The notes beneath the pieces were generated by a model. It ran no database searches. It was not told where the DNA came from and was given only the letters and a program-made list of their open reading frames with translations. A program made the translations under genes and the position numbers. Positions 8,131 through 15,400 of a stretch of DNA of 64,000 nt are shown piece after piece. Each line of letters begins with the position of its first letter. Position 1 is the stretch's first letter. The DNA comes from Bdellovibrio bacteriovorus (GTDB lineage Bacteria > Bdellovibrionota > Bdellovibrionia > Bdellovibrionales > Bdellovibrionaceae), in contig NZ_LUKE01000001.1 of NCBI RefSeq assembly GCF_001592735.1, positions 1 to 64,000 of the forward strand. Reading direction: 5' to 3'.

Positions 8131-8523
8131 TTAGAATGCGCGGATAAAGCTTATTTTCTTGCCGTCAATAGAACCTATAAATGCGGTATGGTCTCCTCCT
8201 AAACCGTCTTTAAAGTTCATGCACATTAAGATCTTCCCGGGGCCCGGATCTCTTGGGGCAAAAGATTTTTCTTTACTATCGCAAGGTCTTACTTTTTTTC
8301 TGGCCGCAGTCAGCGCGACAAAAGCCGTCGATGTACGCACTTGATTTTCCCGATCAACAGTATCGCTAAATACATTTTTTGCACAATGTAAATACTGATC
8401 AAAATCTCGGTTGAATTCTTTGTGGCAGGAAAAGATCTTTGCCATGCTCTTTTCTAATCGATCTGCATTCTCGGCCACGCTCATGCTTGGAAGAAAGAGC
8501 AGGATCAAGACTATTTTTTTCAT
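8131..8523 (-). CDS. Exported protein of unknown function
   Basis: 130 residues with a signal peptide (MKKIVLILLFLPSMSVAEN) and four cysteines in the mature part (at FSCHKE, LHCAKN, RPCDSK, LMCMNF), which could form two disulfides in the periplasm. I recognise no family. Its start overlaps the stop of the upstream 347-residue gene by 4 bases (ATGA), so the pair is translationally coupled and probably works together. Confidence 0.75.
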   Translation of the reverse strand: MKKIVLILLFLPSMSVAENADRLEKSMAKIFSCHKEFNRDFDQYLHCAKNVFSDTVDRENQVRTSTAFVALTAARKKVRPCDSKEKSFAPRDPGPGKILMCMNFKDGLGGDHTAFIGSIDGKKISFIRAF

Positions 8524-9563
8524 CGGGCACCTCCAGCGGACTTGCTCCCTTCATCGTTCGATCCGGCCGCCGTGGGCTCCTGCAGGCCCAACTCTTGACA
8601 CCGGGGCCCAATCACATCTTTTAGCGCACCAGGATAACGTTTTACTAAGGCCCTGCATTTCTGAGGCTCTATGGGGCAGGATTTTGCCGGCCATCCCTTT
8701 TTGCGTAAAACCTCACCTGAAGCCGCCATCACCGTCATTTTCATTTTACTACTCACATATTCGTTGCAGTTAATGCTTTCATCCCAAGCATCCGAGATAT
8801 ATTCATCCCAAGAAAATTTTCGTGCTTGCTTCCACCGACTGTGTTCGCAGACAAAATAGGGATTATCTCCAGACGTAAGATCGCTCCAAAAGCGATATCC
8901 CTCGTAATTGGCTGCGATATCCGCATAAGAATAAACACCCGTCCCCATTTTTCCCCATAAATTATTTTCTTGATATTGACTGGCCTCCAGCACCGCTGTA
9001 GCACCCTGGCCTCGAGTTTTGAGCTTCCAAGTTTTGGCGTCCTGTTCAATCAGCGCTTTGTTGGCGGAAAAACTAAAATCGGTCGGAGGTGCTTCGGGAG
9101 CGCGCTTTTCATCAAGGAAAGGGCGATCATTGGCGACGACGTACATTTCAAAACCGGTATGCAAAAAATGACCTAATTTATCAGCACTAAATACGCGCCC
9201 TTTGTAAGTGGCCAGGGGCGCGCAACAGGCCAAGGCCGCCATGGGAGCCTCGGCCATCGTGCCTTGATATATGGATTTTTTAAATTTTATTCCGGTGGCT
9301 TTGGCTTCTTTATTATCATCAAGCCAACTTTCAATCTGCGCAATCCCGAAACCGCCCATTGATTTAATCAGTTCGGTTCGTAATGCCTCAACACTGCAGT
9401 TTTTCACCTTGCCGGCCGCAGCGTTAAGCTCCTCATTCATTTTCTTGTCTAGCATGGCGGAAACTTCGGGGGCGTCCTCACGTCTAGTGAAATAATCCGC
9501 TTCGGCCGCCAGAAGGGGGGTTGACAACAATATCATCGCACTAAAAATACAAATGTGTCTCAT
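8520..9563 (-). CDS. Exported protein of unknown function, first of a coupled pair
   Basis: 347 residues with a signal peptide (ending LLAAEA). Notable stretch SADKLGHFLHTGFEMY resembles the K-x-x-H helix of YfiM/DUF2279-like proteins, and several Trp/Tyr-rich segments follow (NLWGKMGTGVYSYADIAANY). About ten cysteines in the mature part suggest disulfides. The C-terminus is a low-complexity Ala/Gly/Ser tail. Family assignment is not secure. Coupled by a 4-base overlap to the 130-residue exported protein. Confidence 0.75.
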   Translation of the reverse strand: MRHICIFSAMILLSTPLLAAEADYFTRREDAPEVSAMLDKKMNEELNAAAGKVKNCSVEALRTELIKSMGGFGIAQIESWLDDNKEAKATGIKFKKSIYQGTMAEAPMAALACCAPLATYKGRVFSADKLGHFLHTGFEMYVVANDRPFLDEKRAPEAPPTDFSFSANKALIEQDAKTWKLKTRGQGATAVLEASQYQENNLWGKMGTGVYSYADIAANYEGYRFWSDLTSGDNPYFVCEHSRWKQARKFSWDEYISDAWDESINCNEYVSSKMKMTVMAASGEVLRKKGWPAKSCPIEPQKCRALVKRYPGALKDVIGPRCQELGLQEPTAAGSNDEGSKSAGGAR

Positions 9564-9623
9564 GCTCTCAGTTTAAGACATTTCAAAAGCAAAACGATAG
9601 AATTGTCTAGACTAGTCCAGGTG

Positions 9624-10160
9624 CTACTTTAAAAATTCTTGGAAAGCATTCCAATATTTTTTGATAAATTCCTTCGTGCGCTCTTCGGTGAGCTTTCCAT
9701 TTTCATCAAAGGCCTTATTGCCATTAAAATAAAATTCAGGCTGACACAGCATCTGCACATTTAAATGCGCCATCACCTGTCGCAAGTGCTGTTGGGCCCC
9801 GAACGTCCCGATACTGCCCGACGAAGCCCCCGTGATTGCACCCTTCTTACCTTCCCAAGAATTATCGGGATGAGGGCGCGAGCCCCAGTCAATGGCATTT
9901 TTTAAAACCCCGGGCATGGATCGGTTGTATTCAGGCGTGATGATCAGAACGGCATCGCAGTCTTTAATTCGTTGCTTAAAATCTTTTACAATTTTTGGCG
10001 CGTCTTTTTCGATGTCTTGGCTGAAATGAGGCAACAGCGAAATATCAAATGTATCGACCTCAAATCCACTGGGCGCATTTTCTTTTAAGGCGTTATAAAA
10101 TTTTTTATTTAAAGAGTCTTTCGAGATCCCACCCACAAGGGCTAAAACTTTTTTTGCCAT
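9624..10160 (-). CDS. NADPH-dependent FMN reductase family protein
   Basis: 178 residues with a flavodoxin-like fold: VLALVGGISKDSLNKKFYNA (phosphate-binding loop), ALKENAP, and the family signature ITPEYNRSMPGVLKNAIDW, then GAITGASSGSIGTFGAQQHLR. These features define the NAD(P)H-dependent FMN reductase/chromate-reductase (ChrR, YieF) group, cytosolic enzymes that reduce quinones, azo dyes or metal ions with FMN. AGGAG precedes the ATG. Monocistronic; lies at the border of the AT-rich decayed island. Confidence 0.9.
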   Translation of the reverse strand: MAKKVLALVGGISKDSLNKKFYNALKENAPSGFEVDTFDISLLPHFSQDIEKDAPKIVKDFKQRIKDCDAVLIITPEYNRSMPGVLKNAIDWGSRPHPDNSWEGKKGAITGASSGSIGTFGAQQHLRQVMAHLNVQMLCQPEFYFNGNKAFDENGKLTEERTKEFIKKYWNAFQEFLK

Positions 10161-10249
10161 GCCGGCTCCTTTCGGAAATCATGGGTAGTTTAGCGGGGCC
10201 GGGCAGGTGTCGCTTTTTATTGATGGGGGTTTTGTGGAAAAACATCGAT

Positions 10250-10637
10250 TTAACCTCATACCGGTCACCGGAAGTTCCACTCAGACAGGGACTAAGCATG
10301 ATAATAGGGACTTGAGAATCCACATATAAACTAATCGAAAAAAAGTTCTCGTACTTTTGGCTTAAGCTTTTATCATTATTGGAGATGAAATTTTCAGATA
10401 CAGTAAGCTTGCAAAAGTTAAAGCGCTCTAGGTCATTATCACAAAAAATAGAATCCTGGCGTTTTTCTTTAGAAAACTGAACATTCAATCCTAAATGATC
10501 TGACAATGTCCCATTTTGCAGGCAGATACAGTAACATCATTTAAGCTATAGCAAACAAAATCTATATCGTGGTTCATATCAACCTCGGTCTTGATTTCTA
10601 CTAACCCATTTGAGTCTGTCTTCCTTGTAGATACTCA
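10250..10637 (-). pseudogene. Frameshifted remnant of an unknown exported-protein gene
   Basis: On the minus strand two adjacent frames carry protein-like sequence. From 10634 to 10491: TRKTDSNGLVEIKTEVDM followed by NHDIDFVCYSLNDVTVSACK, ending at TAG. From 10506 in another frame: SDHLGLNVQFSKEKRQDS, then FCKLTVSENFISNNDKS and ISLYVDSQVP. The T-D-S-N-G-L-V-E-I pattern is common in Ig-like or carboxypeptidase-regulatory-like repeats. An in-frame stop lies just upstream at 10635-10637. I read this as a decayed gene; it has low GC content compared with flanking genes. A short real ORF overlapping the FMN reductase end is less likely. Confidence 0.4.
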
Positions 10638-10715
10638 GCCCAAGCAGAACACCTTAACGAGACTACATAGTATCATATTTTACCGAACAATTTGTGGCAC
10701 GATCCGGTATATGTT

Positions 10716-10726
10716 GGGGGGGGGGG
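10716..10726. repeat. Run of 11 G
   Basis: Homopolymer of 11 G (C on the minus strand) about 45 bases downstream of the stop of the 214-residue gene. Such tracts slip during replication and are also prone to sequencing error. Confidence 0.9.
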
Positions 10727-10771
10727 CGGATAAGAATCTTTAGCACTACTACGACGCCCCAAGACTCGCTA

Positions 10772-11416
10772 TCAATAAGACTCCACCCTAGAGGCAGAAA
10801 GGTGTGAAACCTTACCTGCAACAAAATGAATCTCAAAACTTGAACTAACATCCGCTCCCCCCTTAGGGCGCTGTTCAGCCACCTGATATTGATAAAGAAG
10901 TAGCTTCGATTGTTCTTTACTAGGTGAACCTAGTATTTTTTTAACAAGATCTTTCGACATTCCAACTCGAACCTCACCAATATTTAAGCCAAGGTTCACT
11001 TTCGAAGACTTAGTACAAATCTTCTTCAGCCGATACTGAGCTTCCGCTCCAAACAAACCAGCGGACGAGATCACATGCTCACTGCCACCCATTTCGCCGG
11101 ATTCAAAAGTTATGACAGAACCGTCCATTCCGGCATAGCACAAAACGTATAAGCTATTTCCAGCATCTCCTTCGTGATAAACTTCACCACCGCCGAAAAC
11201 GCCCTTAACATCGGACAGTTTTGATCGACCAACTGTTAAGCCTAGAATAGAGAGCTCAACATCCTGTTGTTTTCTCTGAATGACCTTGACCTTAGAAACA
11301 CGGCTACCGTCACTAAGCTCTACAGAAATAGTCGTTGATTTTGCTGTCGCTACGTCCAATAGTAGCAATGTGCTTACTATCAAGATGAAAAATCTTTTCA
11401 AGTTATGGTCCAACAT
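10772..11416 (-). CDS. Exported protein, candidate immunity partner of a Tlde1-like effector
   Basis: 214 residues with a signal peptide (FFILIVSTLLLLDVATA), so periplasmic. Two related segments are visible: ILGLTVGRSKLSDVKGVFGG at about 55-75 and LGLNIGEVRVGMSKDLVKKI at about 140-160, the second like the BamE/SmpA-type turn V-G-M-S-x-x-x-V-x-x-x-L-G. I do not recognise a named family. Its ATG lies inside the end of the upstream Tlde1-like fragment, a 14-base overlap that implies coupled translation; GGGGGAGA is the ribosome site. Effector plus periplasmic protein in this order suggests an immunity role, an inference. Confidence 0.7.
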   Translation of the reverse strand: MLDHNLKRFFILIVSTLLLLDVATAKSTTISVELSDGSRVSKVKVIQRKQQDVELSILGLTVGRSKLSDVKGVFGGGEVYHEGDAGNSLYVLCYAGMDGSVITFESGEMGGSEHVISSAGLFGAEAQYRLKKICTKSSKVNLGLNIGEVRVGMSKDLVKKILGSPSKEQSKLLLYQYQVAEQRPKGGADVSSSFEIHFVAGKVSHLSASRVESY

Positions 11417-11603
11417 TAACTATCTCCCCCGCAGGAATAAGTACTCTATTACGTGGCAAAATCATACAACCATGGGATGCATCGTTAGATGAATTATTCC
11501 CATGTATCCTAAAGCTATTTGGGTCTCTACCCATCATAGTGATGGCAAAGCTTGTTGCCAAATCAGGATTGAGAGAAATGGTATTCGGGCCAGTTGACCT
11601 GAA
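11403..11603 (-). pseudogene. Truncated Tlde1-like (DUF2778, L,D-transpeptidase-fold) effector C-terminus
   Basis: The minus-strand frame ending in TAA at 11403-11405 reads STGPNTISLNPDLATSF, ITMMGRDPNSFRIHGNN, then SSNDASHGCMILPRNRVLI and ends PAGEIVNVGP. The blocks GP..I.L.P, M-G-R, F-x-I-H-G-x-N and A-S-H-G-C-x-I-L are the conserved core of Tlde1/DUF2778 proteins, whose Cys and His are catalytic; known members are type VI effectors that cleave or exchange D-amino acids of peptidoglycan tetrapeptides. Everything upstream is missing: the frame runs into an IS-like end at about 11595. No in-frame start is visible, so it is a remnant. Confidence 0.6.
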
Positions 11604-11940
11604 CCCCTTAACTTAATCCACCCAATAAGGTAATATTGAGGGGTAAATAGAGGTTTGTCTATGGCAAGAAAAAAATATACACCAGAACAGGTCGACCAGA
11701 TCTTGGGTCACTGGCTTTTAGCCAACGGCTATGAAGAAATCAGTTTACAGTGCGAAAACAAATCGGCCTGCTATCAATGGCAGGGCACTTGGGTTGGCCG
11801 TTATCCTACTGGCAAAAAGTAGGAAAAAAATTTCGCCATTTATCTTCGTCCGGCGGACGTATAACAATTCGAAAGATGCATCTTAGGTCCATAGTGGTCG
11901 CTACCAATGAATCTCTAAAGTTGCAATGCGTCCCCTAAGT
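11595..11940 (+). mobile_element. Remnant of an IS3-family-like insertion sequence (left end)
   Basis: Starts with TGACCTGAACCCCTTAACTT, which resembles IS3-family (IS150-group) terminal repeats. An ATG at 11660 opens MARKKYTPEQVDQIL, like the start of OrfA transposase subunits of that family. After about 20 residues the similarity is lost and the frame stops at 11819-11821 (TAG). No helix-turn-helix, OrfB or matching right end was found. CCCCTAAGTTAGT at about 11933 might be part of a second end. Right boundary uncertain. Confidence 0.4.
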
Positions 11941-11955
11941 TAGTGTATTTATTAA

Positions 11956-11987
11956 TGTAAATACATTATACATACGTCATATTTACA
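11956..11987. promoter_or_regulatory. Inverted repeat, candidate BrnA operator
   Basis: Perfect 8-base arms TGTAAATA (11956-11963) and TATTTACA (11980-11987), 16 bases apart. The right arm covers the -35 box of the brn promoter, as expected for an autorepressor site. Confidence 0.5.
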
Positions 11988-12009
11988 ATTTTTAAAATTT
12001 GAGTATACT
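11982..12009 (+). promoter_or_regulatory. Promoter of the second brn locus
   Basis: TTTACA at 11982-11987, 16-base spacer, TATACT at 12004-12009. The brnT-relic ATG at 12014 is only 5 bases past the -10 box, so the transcript would be leaderless or nearly so. Confidence 0.55.
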
Positions 12010-12013
12010 ACAA

Positions 12014-12176
12014 ATGAATTTCACTTGGGATTCACGTAAAGCTAGGGCTAATTTATCAAAGCATAGAATTCCATTTGAAGAAGCAATAACGGTCTTTTTT
12101 GACCCCTTAGCCAAAGCAGTTCACGATCCGGATCACTCAGCAGAAAAAAGAAACCCACGACTTTGAAGATCTTTAG
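12014..12176 (+). pseudogene. brnT toxin with internal deletion
   Basis: The ATG at 12014 opens MNFTWDSRKARANLSKHRIP then FEEAITVFFDPLAKAVHDPD, a textbook BrnT N-terminus (strand with F-x-W-D, K-x-x-x-N-L-x-K-H-x-I-x-F-E-E-A). At about codon 43 it breaks and ends RNPRL at 12166. In another frame 12150-12176 reads ETHDFEDL-stop, like a BrnT C-terminal tail. So roughly 40 codons holding the RIISAR core are deleted and the frame is shifted. BrnT is a RelE-fold mRNA ribonuclease; this copy lacks the catalytic half. The antitoxin follows 8 bases later. Confidence 0.7.
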
Positions 12177-12184
12177 GAGAAAAT

Positions 12185-12445
12185 ATGCGTAAGGAATATG
12201 ATTTAAAGAAGATGAAGGCCGTCGATAATCCTTACATCGATAAGCTTAAACAAACGATCACAATTCGCTTGGACAGCGATGTCATTGAATACTTTAAGGA
12301 TCTGAGTAAAAGAACTCATGTTCCCTATCAAACCCTTGTGAATGATTTTTTACGCAACTGTAAAGATCAAAAATTAGCTCCCAAGACTATTTGGCGAAGT
12401 ACTGCAGAAACAGGCAACAAATCTCGCTCTAAAAAAGCTATTTAA
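12185..12445 (+). CDS. brnA: BrnA/CopG-type ribbon-helix-helix antitoxin, orphan
   Basis: 86 residues: MRKEYDLKKMKAVDNPYIDK, then the ribbon-helix-helix core ITIRLDSDVIEYFKDLSK and HVPYQTLVNDFLRNC, then a basic tail. Paralogue of the antitoxin at 3025, sharing the KEYDLKK start and the PYQTL motif. BrnA dimers bind their own promoter and the BrnT toxin. AGGAG lies properly before the ATG. Its toxin gene is inactivated by a deletion, yet this frame is intact. A terminator follows directly. Confidence 0.82.
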   Translation: MRKEYDLKKMKAVDNPYIDKLKQTITIRLDSDVIEYFKDLSKRTHVPYQTLVNDFLRNCKDQKLAPKTIWRSTAETGNKSRSKKAI

Positions 12446-12450
12446 CTAAA

Positions 12451-12477
12451 AAGGCCCCTCGCGGGGCCTTCTTTTTT
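12451..12477. terminator. Bidirectional rho-independent terminator
   Basis: Stem AAGGCCCC/GGGGCCTT with loop TCGC. T-run CTTTTTT follows on the plus strand (brnA) and TTTTTAG on the minus strand (ABC exporter), so it serves both convergent genes. Confidence 0.9.
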
Positions 12478-12478
12478 A

Positions 12479-15400
12479 TCAGGTCAAACTTTCTTCAAGT
12501 TCTTCCGTACTAAATTCATCTGGTGTTCGAATGGATTTAATCTCCCCGGCCGAAATTTCAACCACCTTGTCACAATCCGCAATTGTTCCTAAGCGATGGG
12601 CAATAATCAACATGGTGACACCCGCAAAAGATTTACGAATCACGGCTTGCAACAATGCATCCGTCTGAACATCGACACTGGCCGTGGCTTCGTCCATCAC
12701 GATGACTTTGGCTTTTGTTAACAAAGCGCGTGCTAAGCACAGAAGCTGTCTTTGACCTTGGCTTAAGTTTAAACCACCTTCGGTGACGGGTGATTGAAGC
12801 CCCCGTGGAAGAGAGTTTACATAATTCCACATCGAGGCTTGCTGTAAGGCTTCTTGAACTTGTTCATCCGAATACTCTTCGTAACGGTCTAGATTGTTAC
12901 GAATCGTTCCCAGGAACAAGGTCGGATCTTGCGGAATGATCGCAAGATTGCGACGCAATCTTTCTAAGTGAACAGAGGCAATGTCTACGCCGTCAATCAC
13001 AATGCTGCCTTCTTCAGCTTCAATAAAGCGGAAAAGACTTTGAAAGAAAGTACTTTTACCTGAACCCGTCCGCCCGATAATTCCCACACGGGTTCCCGGT
13101 TCAACAGCAAAAGACAAACCTTTTAATACCAATGGCAAGTGGCTTGCGTAACGCACTTTAAGTCCGCGCACTTCAATACCCCCTTTTTCTGGCCACGTTT
13201 CGCGTACAGGAGTTTCGGCGGGTTTTAATACCGAAACCTCTGAAGGCAGTTGCGCGAAAAATTTAAGACGTTCAATCGAAGTCATGCGCGATTCAATATC
13301 CGCAAAGACACGCACGCCCCAATTTAAATATCCCCAAAACGAAAGCGAGTACAAAGTCACCAAACCGGCAACACCCGCATTCATCACGCCGTAATAAGCC
13401 GAAATTGTGACCGCCACCGCGGTGGTTAACGAAATCACGCCGCCAATAAGTGGAATGCGCGCAGAAAACCAACGGTTCACCATGTAATGCGCGTAAAACA
13501 TGCGTTGGCTGTGCGCCAGCTTGTCATAAAACTGACGCATAAACCACGACGTCTTGTCAAAACCACGAATGACCGCCAAACCTTGCAGGGATTCTTTAAA
13601 GTGCGCATATCTTGGCGAGCGGCCCACACTGTCAAAGCGTTTTACTTCCCGCGCTGGACGTCGATAGTCGCGTTGCAAGATGTAATACAAGGTCATCACC
13701 GGCGCGATCACAAAAATCATCAAGGGCATTAAACCTAAGATCAAAGCAATCGCCACGATGACTTGCATCCCGCAGTGAACCGCAGAATCAAAGCTCCATT
13801 GCAAATGCACGTCGACGGATTCAATATCGCGCGAAAACCTTTGCAAGATCCTTCCCACAGGTGTGGAGTCAAAGAAACGCACCGGCGCACCTAAAACACT
13901 TTTCAGCATTTTATCATGCATGCTTTTACCTGCAGCAATCCCACGTTCTAACCAGAACAGGTGATTTAACATGGATCCGACTAAAACCAAAATCCCGATC
14001 AAGCCGTAAATGCCGATGGCTTGTAAGGCGGTCCACTCTGCCACGTGCGCCGTGTAATAAGAAAGCCAGGCTTTCTGTAAAAGGGGCAATCCAATCATCG
14101 CCAGCGAGCCACCAAAAAGCAGAATCAAGATCAGAGGTTTTAATTTACTGTCTCCACCTAATGAACTGATATAATCCCAGTACACGCGACTTTTAACCGC
14201 ACCCACTTCGCGGTCTTCATCTTCGGTGACGCGAGTTTTCTTTTCTTCAATCTCGACCGTCGCGACGTCTTGGGCCGCTTCTGCAGGTAATTGTTCTGCT
14301 TCCCCTTCACCTTGAACTTTTTTATGTTCACCATAAAACTTCGCAAAAGGTTCACAAATTTTTAAAAGCTCTGTCAAAGTTCCCACACCGTGAGCGCGAC
14401 CGTCTTCTAAGTAAAGAATCTGATCAAAAGATCCCAAGTGTTCTAAACGATGAGTCACCACGATTCTGGTGACGTCTTTCCAGGCGCCAAAAATCAGACG
14501 TTCACAGAGTAAGTTTTCGGTTTCTGTATCTACGGCTGATAAGGGATCATCCAGTAAAACCACTTGCGGATGACGTAAATAAGCACGCGCTAAAGACACG
14601 CGCTGTTTTTGACCGCCAGAAAGGTTCACACCTTTTTCGCCAATTTCAGTGCGCAAGCCCCCAGCCCATTCTTTTAAGTCGCGAGTAAGACAGCTGGCGT
14701 GCACCGCGCGGCGCACGTCTTCGCTTGTGAGCTTTTCACCAAAGGTCATATTTTCTAACAACGAATCATTCACGATGTAAGCTTCTTGTGGCACGTAAGC
14801 AAGGCGCGGAAGATTTGCCAACGGCACATCCCCGTACTGCACTTTTCCTTGTGCCAAAGGCGCTTCACCTAAAAGCGCATAAAGCAAAGTACTTTTCCCC
14901 GCCCCAACCGGCCCCACAATGGCCAGTGAAGAGCCTGCGGGCACTTTCACTTCGATATTTTTTAAAGCCTCTTGATGACTGCCCGGATAAGTGACCGAAA
15001 TATCCACGAGGTTGACGGCCACTGATTTTTCTGCGCGCGTGCCATCCACGGGACGAATTTCTTGCGATTCTTCTTTTAAGAATTTCAAAATACGATCCGC
15101 ACCGACCTTCGCTGCCGTGTAACGGGAAATCAAACGCGACATATCCCCGAAAGGACCTTCTAAGAGTCCAAATAAAGAAATACAGGTGAAAATCAAAGCC
15201 GCGTCTAAAACTTCCCCGCGCCACGCATGCACCGCCAAAGCGACAAACAAGACCACGGTTGAAACGGCTAAGTATCCAAGGCTTGAAATCACTTCAGCAC
15301 GTGCCAATTTTTTACGGCTGCGCAGTTCTTCCCCACGCACGGCCAGCACTTCTTTAGAAACGCTTCGCTCCCACGCAAAGTATTTCACCACCCGAATGGC

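Noticed and set aside
8411-8773. 120-residue plus-strand frame over the coupled exported pair
   Set aside because: Antisense to two genes with signal peptides and a 4-base overlap; no ribosome site.
10663-10851. 62-residue minus-strand frame crossing the G tract
   Set aside because: Shares most of its sequence with the end of the 214-residue gene in another frame and has no start site of its own.
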